Positions 17,712 through 26,326 of a DNA stretch of 62,923 bases are shown piece after piece. The position numbers and the translations under genes are program-made. The notes below the pieces were generated by a model. The model searched no databases. It was not told where the DNA came from and worked only from the letters and a program-made list of their open reading frames with translations. Source of the DNA: an uncultured Acetobacteraceae bacterium. GTDB lineage: Bacteria > Pseudomonadota > Alphaproteobacteria > Acetobacterales > Acetobacteraceae. The stretch is from the NCBI GenBank assembly GCA_937873095.1, contig CALMVI010000130.1, positions 1-62,923 on the forward strand, written 5' to 3'. The stretch's first letter is position 1. Every line of letters begins with the position of its first letter.

Positions 17712-18203
17712 TCAGGACGCGCCTGCGTCCGCCCCCAGCCTCGCTTTCACGATCCTGTCGGGGTCGGCCACCGACCCGCTGCCGCCGCTGCCGCGCTTGA
17801 TCTTGTCGATATGCTCCATGCCGTCCGTCACCTGCCCCCAGACGGTGTACTGCCCGTCCAGGTGCGGCGCCGGCGCGAACATGATGTAGAACTGGCTGTT
17901 GGCGCTGTTCGGGTCTCCCGTGCGCGCGGCGCCGACGGTGCCGCGCACGAACTTCGCCGTGCGGCTGAACTCGGCGGGAAGGTTGCCGTATTTGCTGCCG
18001 CTGGTGCCGGTGCCGGTAGGGTCGCCGCCTTGCGCCATGAACCCTTCGATGACGCGGTGGAACGGCGTTCCGTCGTAGAAACCTTCCCGTGCCAGCATCT
18101 TCACGCGTTCGACATGCTTGGGCGCCAAGTCGGGCCGCAGCTGGATGGTGACGCGGCCCGATTTGAGGTCGAGATACAGCGTGTTTTCCGGATCGTCAGA
18201 CAT
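17712..18203 (-). CDS. Cytoplasmic cyclophilin-type peptidyl-prolyl isomerase
   Basis: Small bacterial cyclophilin of 163 residues that accelerates prolyl isomerisation. FHRVIEGFMAQGGDPTGTG contains the catalytic Arg and the Q-G-G-D motif; NSQFYIMFAPAPHLDGQYTVWG completes the active-site wall. No signal peptide. I choose the ATG giving MSDDPENTLY because AAAGGAG lies seven bases upstream; a start seven codons earlier has no such support. It is a close paralogue of the secreted protein encoded 27 bp upstream, indicating a tandem duplication into cytoplasmic and exported forms. Confidence 0.92.
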   Translation of the reverse strand: MSDDPENTLYLDLKSGRVTIQLRPDLAPKHVERVKMLAREGFYDGTPFHRVIEGFMAQGGDPTGTGTSGSKYGNLPAEFSRTAKFVRGTVGAARTGDPNSANSQFYIMFAPAPHLDGQYTVWGQVTDGMEHIDKIKRGSGGSGSVADPDRIVKARLGADAGAS

Positions 18204-18230
18204 TGCTACTCCTTTGGCCGGCAAGGGCCG

Positions 18231-18800
18231 TTACTTCACGTCCGCCGCGACGCGCATGTGAATGATGCGGTCGGGCGCATCGACCTTTCCGTTGTCGTCC
18301 GCACTGCCGCGCTTGATCTTGTCCACGTTGTCCATGCCGGACACCACGTTGCCCCAGATCGTGTAGTTTCCGTCCAGGCTCGGCGCGGGGGCGAACATGA
18401 TGAAGAACTGGCTGTTGGCGCTGTTCGGGTCCTGGCTGCGCGCCGCGCCCACCGTGCCGCGCAGGAAATGCGCGGTGTCGCTGAACTCCGCAGGAAGGTT
18501 CGGATACTTGCTGCCGCCCTCTCCTGTTCCCGTCGGATCGCCGCCCTGCGCCATGAACCCCTCGATCACCCGATGGAACGGGGTTCCGTCGTAGAAGCCG
18601 TCGCGGCAGAGCTGCTTGACCCGTGCCACGTGCTTGGGCGCCAGATCGGGGCGAAGACGAATGACAACCCTGCCGGACGGCAGGTCCAGATACACCGTGT
18701 TCTGCGGGTCGAGCGCCGGTGCGGCCATCGGCACAGCATCCTGGGCGTGCGCCGCGCCGAGTGCGGCCACGCAGGCCGCCAGCAAAGCCCGTCTAAACAT
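18231..18800 (-). CDS. Exported cyclophilin-type peptidyl-prolyl isomerase
   Basis: A 189-residue periplasmic cyclophilin. A signal peptide [19 protein letters not shown] is followed by the mature domain with FHRVIEGFMAQGGDPTGTG and NSQFFIMFAPAPSLDGNYTIWG. The catalytic residues match those of its cytoplasmic neighbour. It probably assists folding of secreted or outer-membrane proteins. Its start overlaps the 3' end of coaD by 8 bp, so it belongs to the gyrA-coaD-cyclophilin transcription unit. Confidence 0.92.
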   Translation of the reverse strand: MFRRALLAACVAALGAAHAQDAVPMAAPALDPQNTVYLDLPSGRVVIRLRPDLAPKHVARVKQLCRDGFYDGTPFHRVIEGFMAQGGDPTGTGEGGSKYPNLPAEFSDTAHFLRGTVGAARSQDPNSANSQFFIMFAPAPSLDGNYTIWGNVVSGMDNVDKIKRGSADDNGKVDAPDRIIHMRVAADVK

Positions 18801-19314
18801 CGTTGTCTCCCTTACCGTTACGCACGCGTGCGATGGTGCGCTCCAGCGTCAGCTTCGGCACGAAACTCGAAACGTCCCCGCCCAGCCGCGCGATTTCCTT
18901 GACGAAGCGGGACGAGATGAACTGGTGCCGCTCGCTCGCCATCAGGAACACCGTTTCGATGTCGTGGTCCAGCCGATAGTTCATGCCCGCCATCTGGAAC
19001 TCGTAGTCGAAATCCGATACCGCGCGCAGCCCGCGGATCAGCATGCCCGCGCCGACCGAGCGCGCAAACCCGATCAGCAGCGTGGAAAAGCTCACGACAT
19101 CAATGCGCGTGCCGGTGCGCGCAGCGATGCCGTCGCACTCCTCACGCACGAGTTCCACGCGTTCCTCCAGGCCGAAGAGCGGGGCCTTGCCGATGTTCTC
19201 GGCCACGCCCACCACCAGCCGGTCCACCAGTCGCGCGGCGCGGCCGATGATGTCGAGATGCCCGTTCGTCACCGGGTCGAACGTTCCGGGGTAAACGCCG
19301 CAGCGTTCAGGCAT
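18793..19314 (-). CDS. coaD: Phosphopantetheine adenylyltransferase
   Basis: Penultimate enzyme of coenzyme A synthesis, converting 4'-phosphopantetheine and ATP to dephospho-CoA. The 173-residue protein starts [24 protein letters not shown]-x-x-H (TNGH) is the nucleotidyltransferase signature, and [10 protein letters not shown] with the RGLR motif complete the ATP site. An in-frame ATG five codons earlier exists, but the chosen start aligns with the family. The gene overlaps the end of gyrA by eight bases. Confidence 0.94.
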   Translation of the reverse strand: MPERCGVYPGTFDPVTNGHLDIIGRAARLVDRLVVGVAENIGKAPLFGLEERVELVREECDGIAARTGTRIDVVSFSTLLIGFARSVGAGMLIRGLRAVSDFDYEFQMAGMNYRLDHDIETVFLMASERHQFISSRFVKEIARLGGDVSSFVPKLTLERTIARVRNGKGDNDV

Positions 19315-22093
19315 CGGCGGGCTCGACATCCGGGTCGCCCGCGCTGTCGTCCCCGGAAGCGGCCACCATTTCGAGCACCGGGAAGATGCTCGTCACCTGC
19401 TCGCCCTCGCTCAGCCGGAACAGTGTCACGCCCATCGTCTGCCGCGCGGTGATGCGCACCTGGTCGGCGGGAACGCGGATCAGCCGTCCGGCGTCGGTCA
19501 CCAGCATGATGTCGTCGCCGCGCCGCACCGGCAGCGTCGCCACCACTGCGGTGCCGTTGCGCGGCGCCAGCATCATGTTGGTGATCCCCTGTCCGCCGCG
19601 CCCGGTCACCCGGTAGTCGTAGGCCGAGGAGCGCTTGCCGAACCCGCCATTCGTCACCGTCAGCAGGATCTCCTCGGCCGCCTCGAGCTCGGCGATGCGG
19701 TCCGGCGGCAGCACGAGCTCGGCCGACTGGTCCTCGTCCTCCTGGCCGTTCTCGTTGGCGGACGGCTCTGCCGCCACCTCGGCCGCCTCCTCCTCGTAAC
19801 CCGCGTTGCGCCGGCGGGCCGCGATGGTGCGCAGGAAGGCCGCACGCTCGCCATTGCTCGCATCGACGTGGCGCAAAACCGCAAGACTGTTCACCTCGTC
19901 ATGCACCGAGAGCTTTATGCCACGCACGCCCGAACTGTCGCGGCCGGCGAACACGCGCAGCGTGTCGTCGGTGATCTGGAAGCGTATGCAGCGGCCGAGA
20001 CGGGTTGCCAGGAACACGTCGTCGCCATCGCGGCAGGTGGCGACGCCCACCAGGTGGTCGCCCTCGTCAAGCTTCATCGCGATCAGGCCGTTGGTGCGGA
20101 TGCGCCCGAAATCCGACAGGCGGTTGCGCCGCACCGTGCCGCTCGACGTCGCGAACACCAGGTGCAGGCTTTCCCACAGGCTCTCGTCCTGCGGCAGAGG
20201 CAGCACGGTGGTGATCTTGTCCGCGCCGAGCTCGGGCAGCAGGTTCACCAGCGCGCGCCCCTTGGCGGTCGGGCTCGCCTCGGGCAGGCGCCACACCTTT
20301 TCGCGGAACGCCTTGCCGCCGCTGGAGAAGAACAGCACCCATTGATGCGTGTGCGCGTTGAAGCTGCGCGCCACGATGTCGTCGCCGCGCGTGCCGGAGG
20401 CGATGCGCCCGCGCCCGCCGCGGTTCTGTGCGCGGTACGTTTCGAGCGGCGTGCGCTTGATGAAGCCGTCGCGCGTGATCGTCACCACCATCTGGCCCGG
20501 CTCGATCAGGCTCTCGTCGTCCTGATCGGCTGCGTAATCCACGATGGCCGACAGGCGCGGCGTCGCGATCTCGGCCCGCACGCGCAGCAGCTCGTCGCGC
20601 ATCACCTCCATGCGGCGCGGGCGGCTGGCGATGATGTCGAGCAGCTCGGTGATGCGGGCGGCCACTTCGCCCAGCTCGTCCTGAATCTTTGCCTGCTCCA
20701 GACCGGTCAGGCGCTGCAGGCGCAAATCCAGGATACCGCGCGCCTGCGTCTCGGTCAGGCGCACTAGGTCGTTCACGATCAGGTTGCCGCTATCGTCGAT
20801 CAATGCCAGCAGCGCCGCCACGTCGCCCGCCGGCCAGTCGACGGCCATCAACGCCGCCCGCGCCGCATTGGCGTCCGGGCTGGCGCGGATCAGGCGGATG
20901 ACCTCGTCGATGTTGGCGACCGCGATCGACAGGCCGACCAGCAGGTGCGCGCGCTCCCGCGCCTTGGCCAGGTCGAACCGGCTGCGGCGGAGGATCACCT
21001 CCTCGCGGAAGTCGATGAAGCACATCAGCAGGTCGCGCAGGCCCATCGTGCGCGGCCGGCCGCGGTCCAGCGCCAGCATGTTGCAGCCGAAGCTGATCTG
21101 CATGTTGGTGAACCGGAACAGCTGGTTCAGCACCACCTCGGGCGTCGCGTCCCGCCGCAGCTCGATCACCACGCGCATGCCGCTGCGGTCGCTCTCGTCG
21201 CGGATGTCGCCGATGCCTTCGATCTGCTTGGCGCGCACCAGCTCGGCGATGCGCTCCTGCAGCGTCGCCTTGTTCACCTGATACGGCAGTTCAGTGATGA
21301 TGATGGCGGTGCGGTCTTTCCGAATTTCCTCGAATTCGCAGCGTGCGCGTAATGTCAACGACCCGCGCCCGGTTTCGAAAGCGCTGCGTATGCCGCTGCG
21401 GCCGATGATCAGGCCGCCGGTCGGAAAATCGGGCGCCGGCACGATCTTCATCAGCTCGTCCAGCGAGGTCGCCGGGTCGGCGATCAGCGCCAGGCACGCG
21501 TCGATGATCTCGCCTGGGTTGTGCGGCGGTATCCGGGTCGCCATGCCGACGGCGATCCCCTCGGCCCCGTTGATCAGCAGGTTCGGGTAGGCGGCCGGAA
21601 GTACGACCGGCTCCTGCTCGCTCTCGTCGTAATTGGGGATGAAGTCGACCGTGTCGCGGTCGATGTCGGCCAGCAGGTAGGTGGCCGAGCGCGCCAGGCG
21701 CATTTCGGTGTAGCGCATTGCCGCCGGGCTGTCGCCGTCGACCGAGCCGAAATTGCCCTGGCCGTCGATCAGCGGCACGCGGATCGAGAACGGCTGCGCC
21801 ATGCGCACCGCCGCGTCGTAGATGCTGGCGTCGCCGTGGGGATGGTACTTGCCCATTACGTCGCCGACGATGCGGGCGGATTTGCGGTACGGCTTGTCCG
21901 GGGTGTAGCCGCTCTCCTGCATGCCGAACAGGATGCGCCGGTGCACAGGCTTCAGGCCGTCGCGCGCGTCCGGCAAAGCGCGGCTGACGATGACGGACAT
22001 GGCATAGGCGAGGTAGGAGCGCTGCATCTCCTCCTCGAGCGTCACGGGTTGCGTGTCGCCGCTGTCGTCCGGTCCTTCGGTGTGGTCGCTCAA
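19307..22093 (-). CDS. gyrA: DNA gyrase subunit A
   Basis: Type IIA topoisomerase breakage-reunion subunit of 928 residues. The catalytic tyrosine is Y128 in [10 protein letters not shown]. The quinolone-determining region reads [10 protein letters not shown], with Ala89 at the E. coli Ser83 position and Asp93 at the Asp87 position. The C-terminal DNA-wrapping domain has a GyrA-box-like NRGGRGR and an acidic insert near residues 750-790. The start must be the TTG at 22093, because a stop lies in frame five codons upstream and no ATG precedes the conserved [16 protein letters not shown]. Lies between the lipase-like gene and coaD. Confidence 0.95.
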   Translation of the reverse strand: MSDHTEGPDDSGDTQPVTLEEEMQRSYLAYAMSVIVSRALPDARDGLKPVHRRILFGMQESGYTPDKPYRKSARIVGDVMGKYHPHGDASIYDAAVRMAQPFSIRVPLIDGQGNFGSVDGDSPAAMRYTEMRLARSATYLLADIDRDTVDFIPNYDESEQEPVVLPAAYPNLLINGAEGIAVGMATRIPPHNPGEIIDACLALIADPATSLDELMKIVPAPDFPTGGLIIGRSGIRSAFETGRGSLTLRARCEFEEIRKDRTAIIITELPYQVNKATLQERIAELVRAKQIEGIGDIRDESDRSGMRVVIELRRDATPEVVLNQLFRFTNMQISFGCNMLALDRGRPRTMGLRDLLMCFIDFREEVILRRSRFDLAKARERAHLLVGLSIAVANIDEVIRLIRASPDANAARAALMAVDWPAGDVAALLALIDDSGNLIVNDLVRLTETQARGILDLRLQRLTGLEQAKIQDELGEVAARITELLDIIASRPRRMEVMRDELLRVRAEIATPRLSAIVDYAADQDDESLIEPGQMVVTITRDGFIKRTPLETYRAQNRGGRGRIASGTRGDDIVARSFNAHTHQWVLFFSSGGKAFREKVWRLPEASPTAKGRALVNLLPELGADKITTVLPLPQDESLWESLHLVFATSSGTVRRNRLSDFGRIRTNGLIAMKLDEGDHLVGVATCRDGDDVFLATRLGRCIRFQITDDTLRVFAGRDSSGVRGIKLSVHDEVNSLAVLRHVDASNGERAAFLRTIAARRRNAGYEEEAAEVAAEPSANENGQEDEDQSAELVLPPDRIAELEAAEEILLTVTNGGFGKRSSAYDYRVTGRGGQGITNMMLAPRNGTAVVATLPVRRGDDIMLVTDAGRLIRVPADQVRITARQTMGVTLFRLSEGEQVTSIFPVLEMVAASGDDSAGDPDVEPADA

Positions 22094-22162
22094 CTGTGCT
22101 TGTGCCTAAGGTCGCTGCTGGTCGGGCCTTCTACATGGGCAGCGCGCCGGTGCCAAACCAGT

Positions 22163-22267
22163 CGATTAGAGCGGGTTCATGCTGACCATGCCAGCCCGAC
22201 CCGCTCCACCTTGGCTTGTCGAGCAGCTCGATCATCCAGACTGAGTCCAGTCTGGATGGTGCTGCTC
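22163..22267. repeat. Dispersed hairpin repeat, copy B
   Basis: CATCCAGACTG at 22233-22243 and CAGTCTGGATG at 22248-22258 form an 11-bp perfect stem around AGTC. Outer arms GAGCAGC (22221-22227) and GCTGCTC (22261-22267) extend the structure. The left end reads CGATTAGAGC, the reverse complement of the end of copy A. It fills most of the 186-bp gap between the lipase-like gene and gyrA, so it lies in the gyrA leader. Confidence 0.65.
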
Positions 22268-22279
22268 AAGGCGGCGCCG

Positions 22280-23452
22280 TCAGCCGCCATGGTGGGGGTG
22301 TCGAGCGCGGTGGCGCGGCCTGGGCGGAGGGGGTGCGGCCGCGGCGAAGGACGCGTTCAGGCGCATGGCGGCGAACTCTTCGGCCTCCCTGGCCTGCAGC
22401 ACCGTGGTTCCCATGCCGAAGAACTCGTGCGTGACCCCAGGATAGGTGCGCTGCTCCACCGGCACGCCCAGGCCCTGCAGCCTCTGCGCCAGCGCCTCGC
22501 CCTCCGAGCGCAGCGGGTCGATCTGCGCCGACACGATGGTGGTCGGCGGCAGGCCATGCAGGTCCGCCGCCCCCACCACGTTCAGCCGCGGATCGCGCAG
22601 GTCTGCGGCACTCCTGGTCGCGTGGGCGAGGTACCACTCGGCGGCGGCCCGGTTCAGTGGCACAGCACTCGCCAGCTCGTTGTAGGAGGGCGTGGTCAGG
22701 TCGGTGCCGACGGCCGGGTAGATCAGCAGCTGGTGCACCGGCGCGGGCAGGTTGTGGTCGCGCGCGTCGATCGCGGTGTCGATGGCCAGGGTGCCGCCTG
22801 CGCCCTCGCCGGCCAGCGCGATGCGCCTGGGGTCCGCGCCAAGGCTGGCCGCGTTGTCCAGCAGCCAGCGGTAGGACGCGCGCGCGTCATCCTGCGCGGC
22901 CGGGAACCTGGCTTCCGGCGCCAGGCGATAGGCGACCGACACCACGATCGCACCGGTGGCTTCCGCGACCGCGCGGTCCGAGGCGTCGCTGGAATCGAGC
23001 GTGCCGGTCACCCAGCCGCCGCCATGGAAGTACAGGACGGCCGGCGCCGGGCCGCGCAGCGTCTTCGGGTTGTACACCCTGGCCGCCAGCGGGCCCGCGG
23101 CACCCTGGATCGCCACGTCGGTCACATCGGCCACGGCCATCTTGGCGGGCACCCCGATCTGCCCGGCGACCAAGACGGCAGCATCAGGCAGCGTGGGCTG
23201 CGCGCGGGCCTGGCTGACGGTCAGGTTCGGCACCGGCCTGGCGCCCGATGCGTGGAAGGCCGTCAACACGCGCAGCATGTCCGCGCTGGCCAGGCCGGTG
23301 GGGTCCGAGGTGGCGGGCGGCGGCACCGTGGCGCAGGACGATGCCGTCAGCAGCGCACCCGCCGCCATCATGCGCCGCCGCACGGTCCGGGCGCCCAGGG
23401 CACCGCGCGGCCGCCTCCGCCGGGCCGGGGCGTCGACCTCGCTGGCTGACAT
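22280..23452 (-). CDS. Hormone-sensitive-lipase-family alpha/beta hydrolase lacking the Ser nucleophile
   Basis: A 390-residue alpha/beta-hydrolase-3 protein. The oxyanion motif H143-G-G-G-W is intact, as are the later Asp (SAQIDPLRSEG) and His (VTHEFFGMG). The nucleophile elbow, normally G-D/E-S-A-G-G, reads G215-E-G-A-G-G220, so the catalytic Ser is Gly217. The N terminus has an Arg-rich stretch VRRRMMAAGALLTASSC that could be a Tat-type or lipoprotein signal. The tail is Pro/Arg/His-rich. It lies 20 bp downstream of ssb. It may be non-catalytic, or the change may be recent; the reading frame is intact. Confidence 0.82.
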   Translation of the reverse strand: MSASEVDAPARRRRPRGALGARTVRRRMMAAGALLTASSCATVPPPATSDPTGLASADMLRVLTAFHASGARPVPNLTVSQARAQPTLPDAAVLVAGQIGVPAKMAVADVTDVAIQGAAGPLAARVYNPKTLRGPAPAVLYFHGGGWVTGTLDSSDASDRAVAEATGAIVVSVAYRLAPEARFPAAQDDARASYRWLLDNAASLGADPRRIALAGEGAGGTLAIDTAIDARDHNLPAPVHQLLIYPAVGTDLTTPSYNELASAVPLNRAAAEWYLAHATRSAADLRDPRLNVVGAADLHGLPPTTIVSAQIDPLRSEGEALAQRLQGLGVPVEQRTYPGVTHEFFGMGTTVLQAREAEEFAAMRLNASFAAAAPPPPRPRHRARHPHHGG

Positions 23453-23472
23453 GCCGCGCCCTGGCCGGCTTC

Positions 23473-23979
23473 CTAGAACGGTATCTCGTCGTCCAGGTCG
23501 CCGGTCGCCGGCTCCCAGGAAGGGGCGCCCCCACCCCCCGCCCGGCCGACGGCCGCGGGCCGGGCGGCCGGCGTGCGTTCGCGCGGCGTGTAGCCCCCTG
23601 CATCGCCGCTGAAGCTGCTGCCCTCGCCCCTGCCTCCGAGCAGCGTCAGCTCGCCGCGGAAGCGGGCCAGGACGATCTCGGTCACCTCCCGCTCCTGGCC
23701 GTCCTTGTCGGTGTATTTGCGGCTTTCCACGGCGCCCTCCAGGTACACCGTGGACCCTTTCTTGAGGTATTTCTCGGCGATCTCGCCCAGCTTCTCGTTG
23801 AAGATGGCGACGCGGTGCCACTGCGTCTTCTCCCGCCGCTCGCCGCTGCTCTTGTCGTTCCACGACTCGCTGGTGGCGACGGAGAACGAGACGACCTTGC
23901 CGCCGTTCTGCATGGTCCGCGACTCGGGGTCACGGCCGAGATTGCCGACCAGGATGCACTTGTTGACCGATCCAGCCAT
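23473..23979 (-). CDS. ssb: Single-stranded DNA-binding protein
   Basis: Homotetrameric OB-fold ssDNA-binding protein of 168 residues. It starts MAGSVNKCILVGNLGRDPE, has the OB core with TQWHRVAIFNEKLGEIAEKYLKKG, a Gly/Pro/Arg-rich linker, and the acidic C-terminal tip DDEIPF that recruits replication and repair partners. The ATG at 23979 is chosen over the longer open frame because MAGSVNKCI aligns with the family. It is first in the ssb - lipase-like - gyrA - coaD - cyclophilin series and divergent from kdp. Confidence 0.95.
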   Translation of the reverse strand: MAGSVNKCILVGNLGRDPESRTMQNGGKVVSFSVATSESWNDKSSGERREKTQWHRVAIFNEKLGEIAEKYLKKGSTVYLEGAVESRKYTDKDGQEREVTEIVLARFRGELTLLGGRGEGSSFSGDAGGYTPRERTPAARPAAVGRAGGGGAPSWEPATGDLDDEIPF

Positions 23980-24177
23980 GTCCGAAGATCCCCTTTTCGC
24001 GCCCGTCGGCCCGCCGACGATACAGGCGCGTGCACCGGCCGGCCACTCCCCATTTGCGCGCCCTGCGGCACCCCGGCCGGGCACCCGCGCCGCCGGCCGC
24101 CGCAGTCGTATTTCACATGGCATTTTTATGCCTGGCCATCCTACTCACCAACCGTGGTGCAAAGGGGGCGCCGCGCT

Positions 24178-24261
24178 ATGGCTGATGTCCTGGTGATCGC
24201 TTTGGGCGCGGGGGCCATCCTGGTGATGGCGGCCTACGCCGAACTGTGCGAGCGCATCTGA
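24178..24261 (+). CDS. 27-residue membrane peptide upstream of kdpF
   Basis: A very short ORF encoding a single hydrophobic helix, MADVLVIALGAGAILVMAAY followed by AELCERI. AAAGGGGGCG lies about 10 bases upstream as a ribosome site. Its TGA overlaps the kdpF ATG by one base (TGATG), so it would be translationally coupled to the pump operon. I do not recognise a named family. Size and position suggest a second KdpF-like accessory peptide or a leader peptide. Confidence 0.55.
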   Translation: MADVLVIALGAGAILVMAAYAELCERI

Positions 24262-24347
24262 TGCTCGACCTGGTGATGGGCGGGACCGTTTCGGCGCTGC
24301 TGCTGGTCTATCTCGTATGGGCCCTCGTCCGCCCCGAAGACTTCTGA
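24261..24347 (+). CDS. kdpF: Potassium-transporting ATPase subunit KdpF
   Basis: A 28-residue single-span peptide, MLDLVMGGTVSALLLVYLVW followed by ALVRPEDF. The L-V-Y-L-V-x-A-L-x-R-P-E-x-F ending is diagnostic of KdpF, which stabilises the KdpABC complex in the inner membrane. It overlaps the preceding 27-residue ORF by one base. A 141-bp structured spacer separates it from kdpA. Confidence 0.88.
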   Translation: MLDLVMGGTVSALLLVYLVWALVRPEDF

Positions 24348-24351
24348 GGAT

Positions 24352-24449
24352 GTGACGCTGATCGGCGCGTCACACCGGCTCGCGTGACCGCTTCGCTCAC
24401 AACCCCGATACCGATCGGCCTCGCGCCTGTCATGCGGACATGCCGCATG
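24352..24449 (+). promoter_or_regulatory. Structured kdpF-kdpA spacer with three inverted repeats
   Basis: Within the 141 bp between kdpF and kdpA lie a perfect 7-bp stem (GTGACGC 24352-24358 / GCGTCAC 24367-24373) and a second imperfect stem (GTGACCG/CGCTCAC, 24399-24415 region). A third perfect 7-bp stem is CATGCGG 24431-24437 / CCGCATG 24443-24449. No T-run follows any of them. The region could be an attenuator, a protein-binding site or an RNA-processing site for kdpABC expression. No known riboswitch class is recognised. Confidence 0.4.
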
Positions 24450-24488
24450 GAACCGGTGCGAGCCGGAAGAGTTTAGGATCGACCTGAG

Positions 24489-26198
24489 ATGACATTGATC
24501 GGCTGGGCACAGATCGCGCTCGTCTTGGCGCTCGTCCTGGCATCCGCCTTCCCGCTCGCACGATACATGGCCGTCCTGTTCAGCGGCGGCCGCACCCTCC
24601 TCACCCCTGTCCTGGGGCCGGTCGAGCGCGGGTTCTACGCCGTCGCGGGCGTCGACCCGCGGCGCGGCATGACGTGGCGCGAATACGCCTTCGCCCTGAT
24701 CATGCTGAACGCGCTGCACTTCGTCGTGCTCTACGCCATCCTGCGGCTGCAGGACGTGCTGCCGTTCAACCCGCAGCACGTGCCCGCGATGTCGCCCCGG
24801 CTTGCGTTCAACACGGCGGCAAGTTTCGTGACCAACACGAACTGGCAGGCCTACGTGCCGGAAAGCCAGATCTCCTACGGTGCCCAGATGTTCGGCCTGA
24901 CCGTGCATAACTTCCTCAGCGCCGCCACAGGCATCGCGGCCGCGGTGGCCGTGATCCGCGCCTTCACCGGCAGCGCGCTGGAGACGCTCGGCAATTTCTA
25001 CGTCGACCTGACGCGGGTCACGCTCTACCTGCTCCTGCCGGTCTGCGTGGTTGCGGGCGCGATCCTGCTGGCCGCCGGCGTGCCGGAAACCCTGTCAGCC
25101 TACGCGACCGCAACGCCGCTCGACGGCGGCAGCCAGACGATCGCCCTGGGGCCGGTGGCGTTCCAGGAGGCGATCAAGGAGTTCGGCACCAACGGCGGCG
25201 GCTTCTTCAACGCCAACAGCGCCCATCCCTTCGAGAACCCGTCTGCGCTGACCAACGTGCTCGAGAACTGGCTGCTGCTGGCCATACCGTTCGCGCTGCC
25301 GCTGATGCTGGGCCACCTGGTGGGCGAAAAGAAGCAGGGCCGGTCGCTGTACTATGCCATGGCGATCCTGCTGACGCTCGCCATCGCCGGCACCTATGCC
25401 GCAGAGGCTGGCGGCAACCCGCTGATGACCCATGCCGGCGTCAGCGCGTCCATGGGCAACATGGAGGGCAAGGACGTGCGCTTCGGCGTGGCCCTGTCCT
25501 CGGCGTTCAACACCAGCGCCACCGGCACGTCGACGGGTGCGGTCAACAGCTTCACCGACAGCTACACGCCGCTCGGCGGGCTGATCCCGATGTTCCTGAT
25601 GCAGCTGGGCGAAGTGACGCCGGGCGGCGTCGGCTCGGGCCTCTACACCATCGTCGTGTTCGCGCTGCTCTCGGTGTTCGTGGCGGGGCTGATGGTCGGG
25701 CGCACGCCCGAGTATCTCGGCAAGAAGGTGCAGGCGAGGGAGATCAAGCTGTCGATGCTCGCCGTGCTGATCCTGACCCTGTTCATCCTGGGAGGAGCAG
25801 GCGCGAGCCTCGTTCTGCCAAACGGCGTGTCGTCGCTGAGCAACGCCGGCCCGCACGGCTTGTCGGAAATGCTCTACGCCTGGTCGTCGGCGACCGAGAA
25901 CAACGGCAGCGCCATGGCCGGCCTGACGGCGGACACGCCGCTGCTCGATTTCGGGCTTGGCCTGGCGATGATCTTCGGCCGGTTCGCCTTCCTGGTGCCC
26001 GTGCTCGCCATCGCCGGCTCGCTCGCCGCCAAGCCGAAGCTGCCGCCCAGCGCAGGCACGTTCCCGACGACGGGTCCGCTGTTCGTGGGCCTGCTGGTCG
26101 GCGTGATCATCATCCTGGGCGGGCTGCAGTTCATGCCGGCCGATGCGCTTGGGCCGATGGCGGAGCACTTTTCGATGCGGGCTGGGAAGGTGTTCTAG
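24489..26198 (+). CDS. kdpA: Potassium-transporting ATPase subunit KdpA
   Basis: Inner-membrane K+ channel-like subunit of the KdpFABC pump, 569 residues with about ten membrane helices. Selectivity-filter loops include TNTNWQ, KEFGTNGGGFFNANSAHPFENP, NTSATGTSTGAVNS and ATENNGSAMAGL, all typical KdpA signatures. The start ATG gives MTLIGWAQIALVLALV. It is followed by a 128-bp AT-rich spacer before kdpB, unusual because kdp genes are normally closely packed. Confidence 0.96.
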   Translation: MTLIGWAQIALVLALVLASAFPLARYMAVLFSGGRTLLTPVLGPVERGFYAVAGVDPRRGMTWREYAFALIMLNALHFVVLYAILRLQDVLPFNPQHVPAMSPRLAFNTAASFVTNTNWQAYVPESQISYGAQMFGLTVHNFLSAATGIAAAVAVIRAFTGSALETLGNFYVDLTRVTLYLLLPVCVVAGAILLAAGVPETLSAYATATPLDGGSQTIALGPVAFQEAIKEFGTNGGGFFNANSAHPFENPSALTNVLENWLLLAIPFALPLMLGHLVGEKKQGRSLYYAMAILLTLAIAGTYAAEAGGNPLMTHAGVSASMGNMEGKDVRFGVALSSAFNTSATGTSTGAVNSFTDSYTPLGGLIPMFLMQLGEVTPGGVGSGLYTIVVFALLSVFVAGLMVGRTPEYLGKKVQAREIKLSMLAVLILTLFILGGAGASLVLPNGVSSLSNAGPHGLSEMLYAWSSATENNGSAMAGLTADTPLLDFGLGLAMIFGRFAFLVPVLAIAGSLAAKPKLPPSAGTFPTTGPLFVGLLVGVIIILGGLQFMPADALGPMAEHFSMRAGKVF

Positions 26199-26208
26199 GT
26201 AGGGAAGC

Positions 26209-26304
26209 AGTCCTTTTTTGCAAAAAGGGACCAAAAAACTCTTAGTTCGTTAGATCGGCGACAGCGATCAAAAGTTTTTTGCTTCTTTTTTTCAAAAAAG
26301 AAGG
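26209..26304. repeat. AT-rich double-hairpin element between kdpA and kdpB
   Basis: GTCCTTTTTTGC...AAAAAGGGAC (26210-26231) and CTTCTTTTTT/AAAAAAGAAG (26282-26303) form two strong poly-T/poly-A hairpins, with GATCG/CGATC between them. The composition differs sharply from the surrounding high-GC genes. It looks like an inserted intergenic repeat or a terminator-like element usable in both orientations. I have the impression that similar T-rich/A-rich units recur in Acetobacteraceae genomes, but cannot check. Confidence 0.55.
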
Positions 26305-26326
26305 CCTGTCCTGAAGGATCACCCAA

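Noticed and set aside
23248-24261. A 337-codon open frame antisense to ssb that ends at the 27-residue peptide
   Set aside because: Only the last 27 codons have a ribosome site and a sensible sequence; the rest mirrors ssb and the lipase-like gene.
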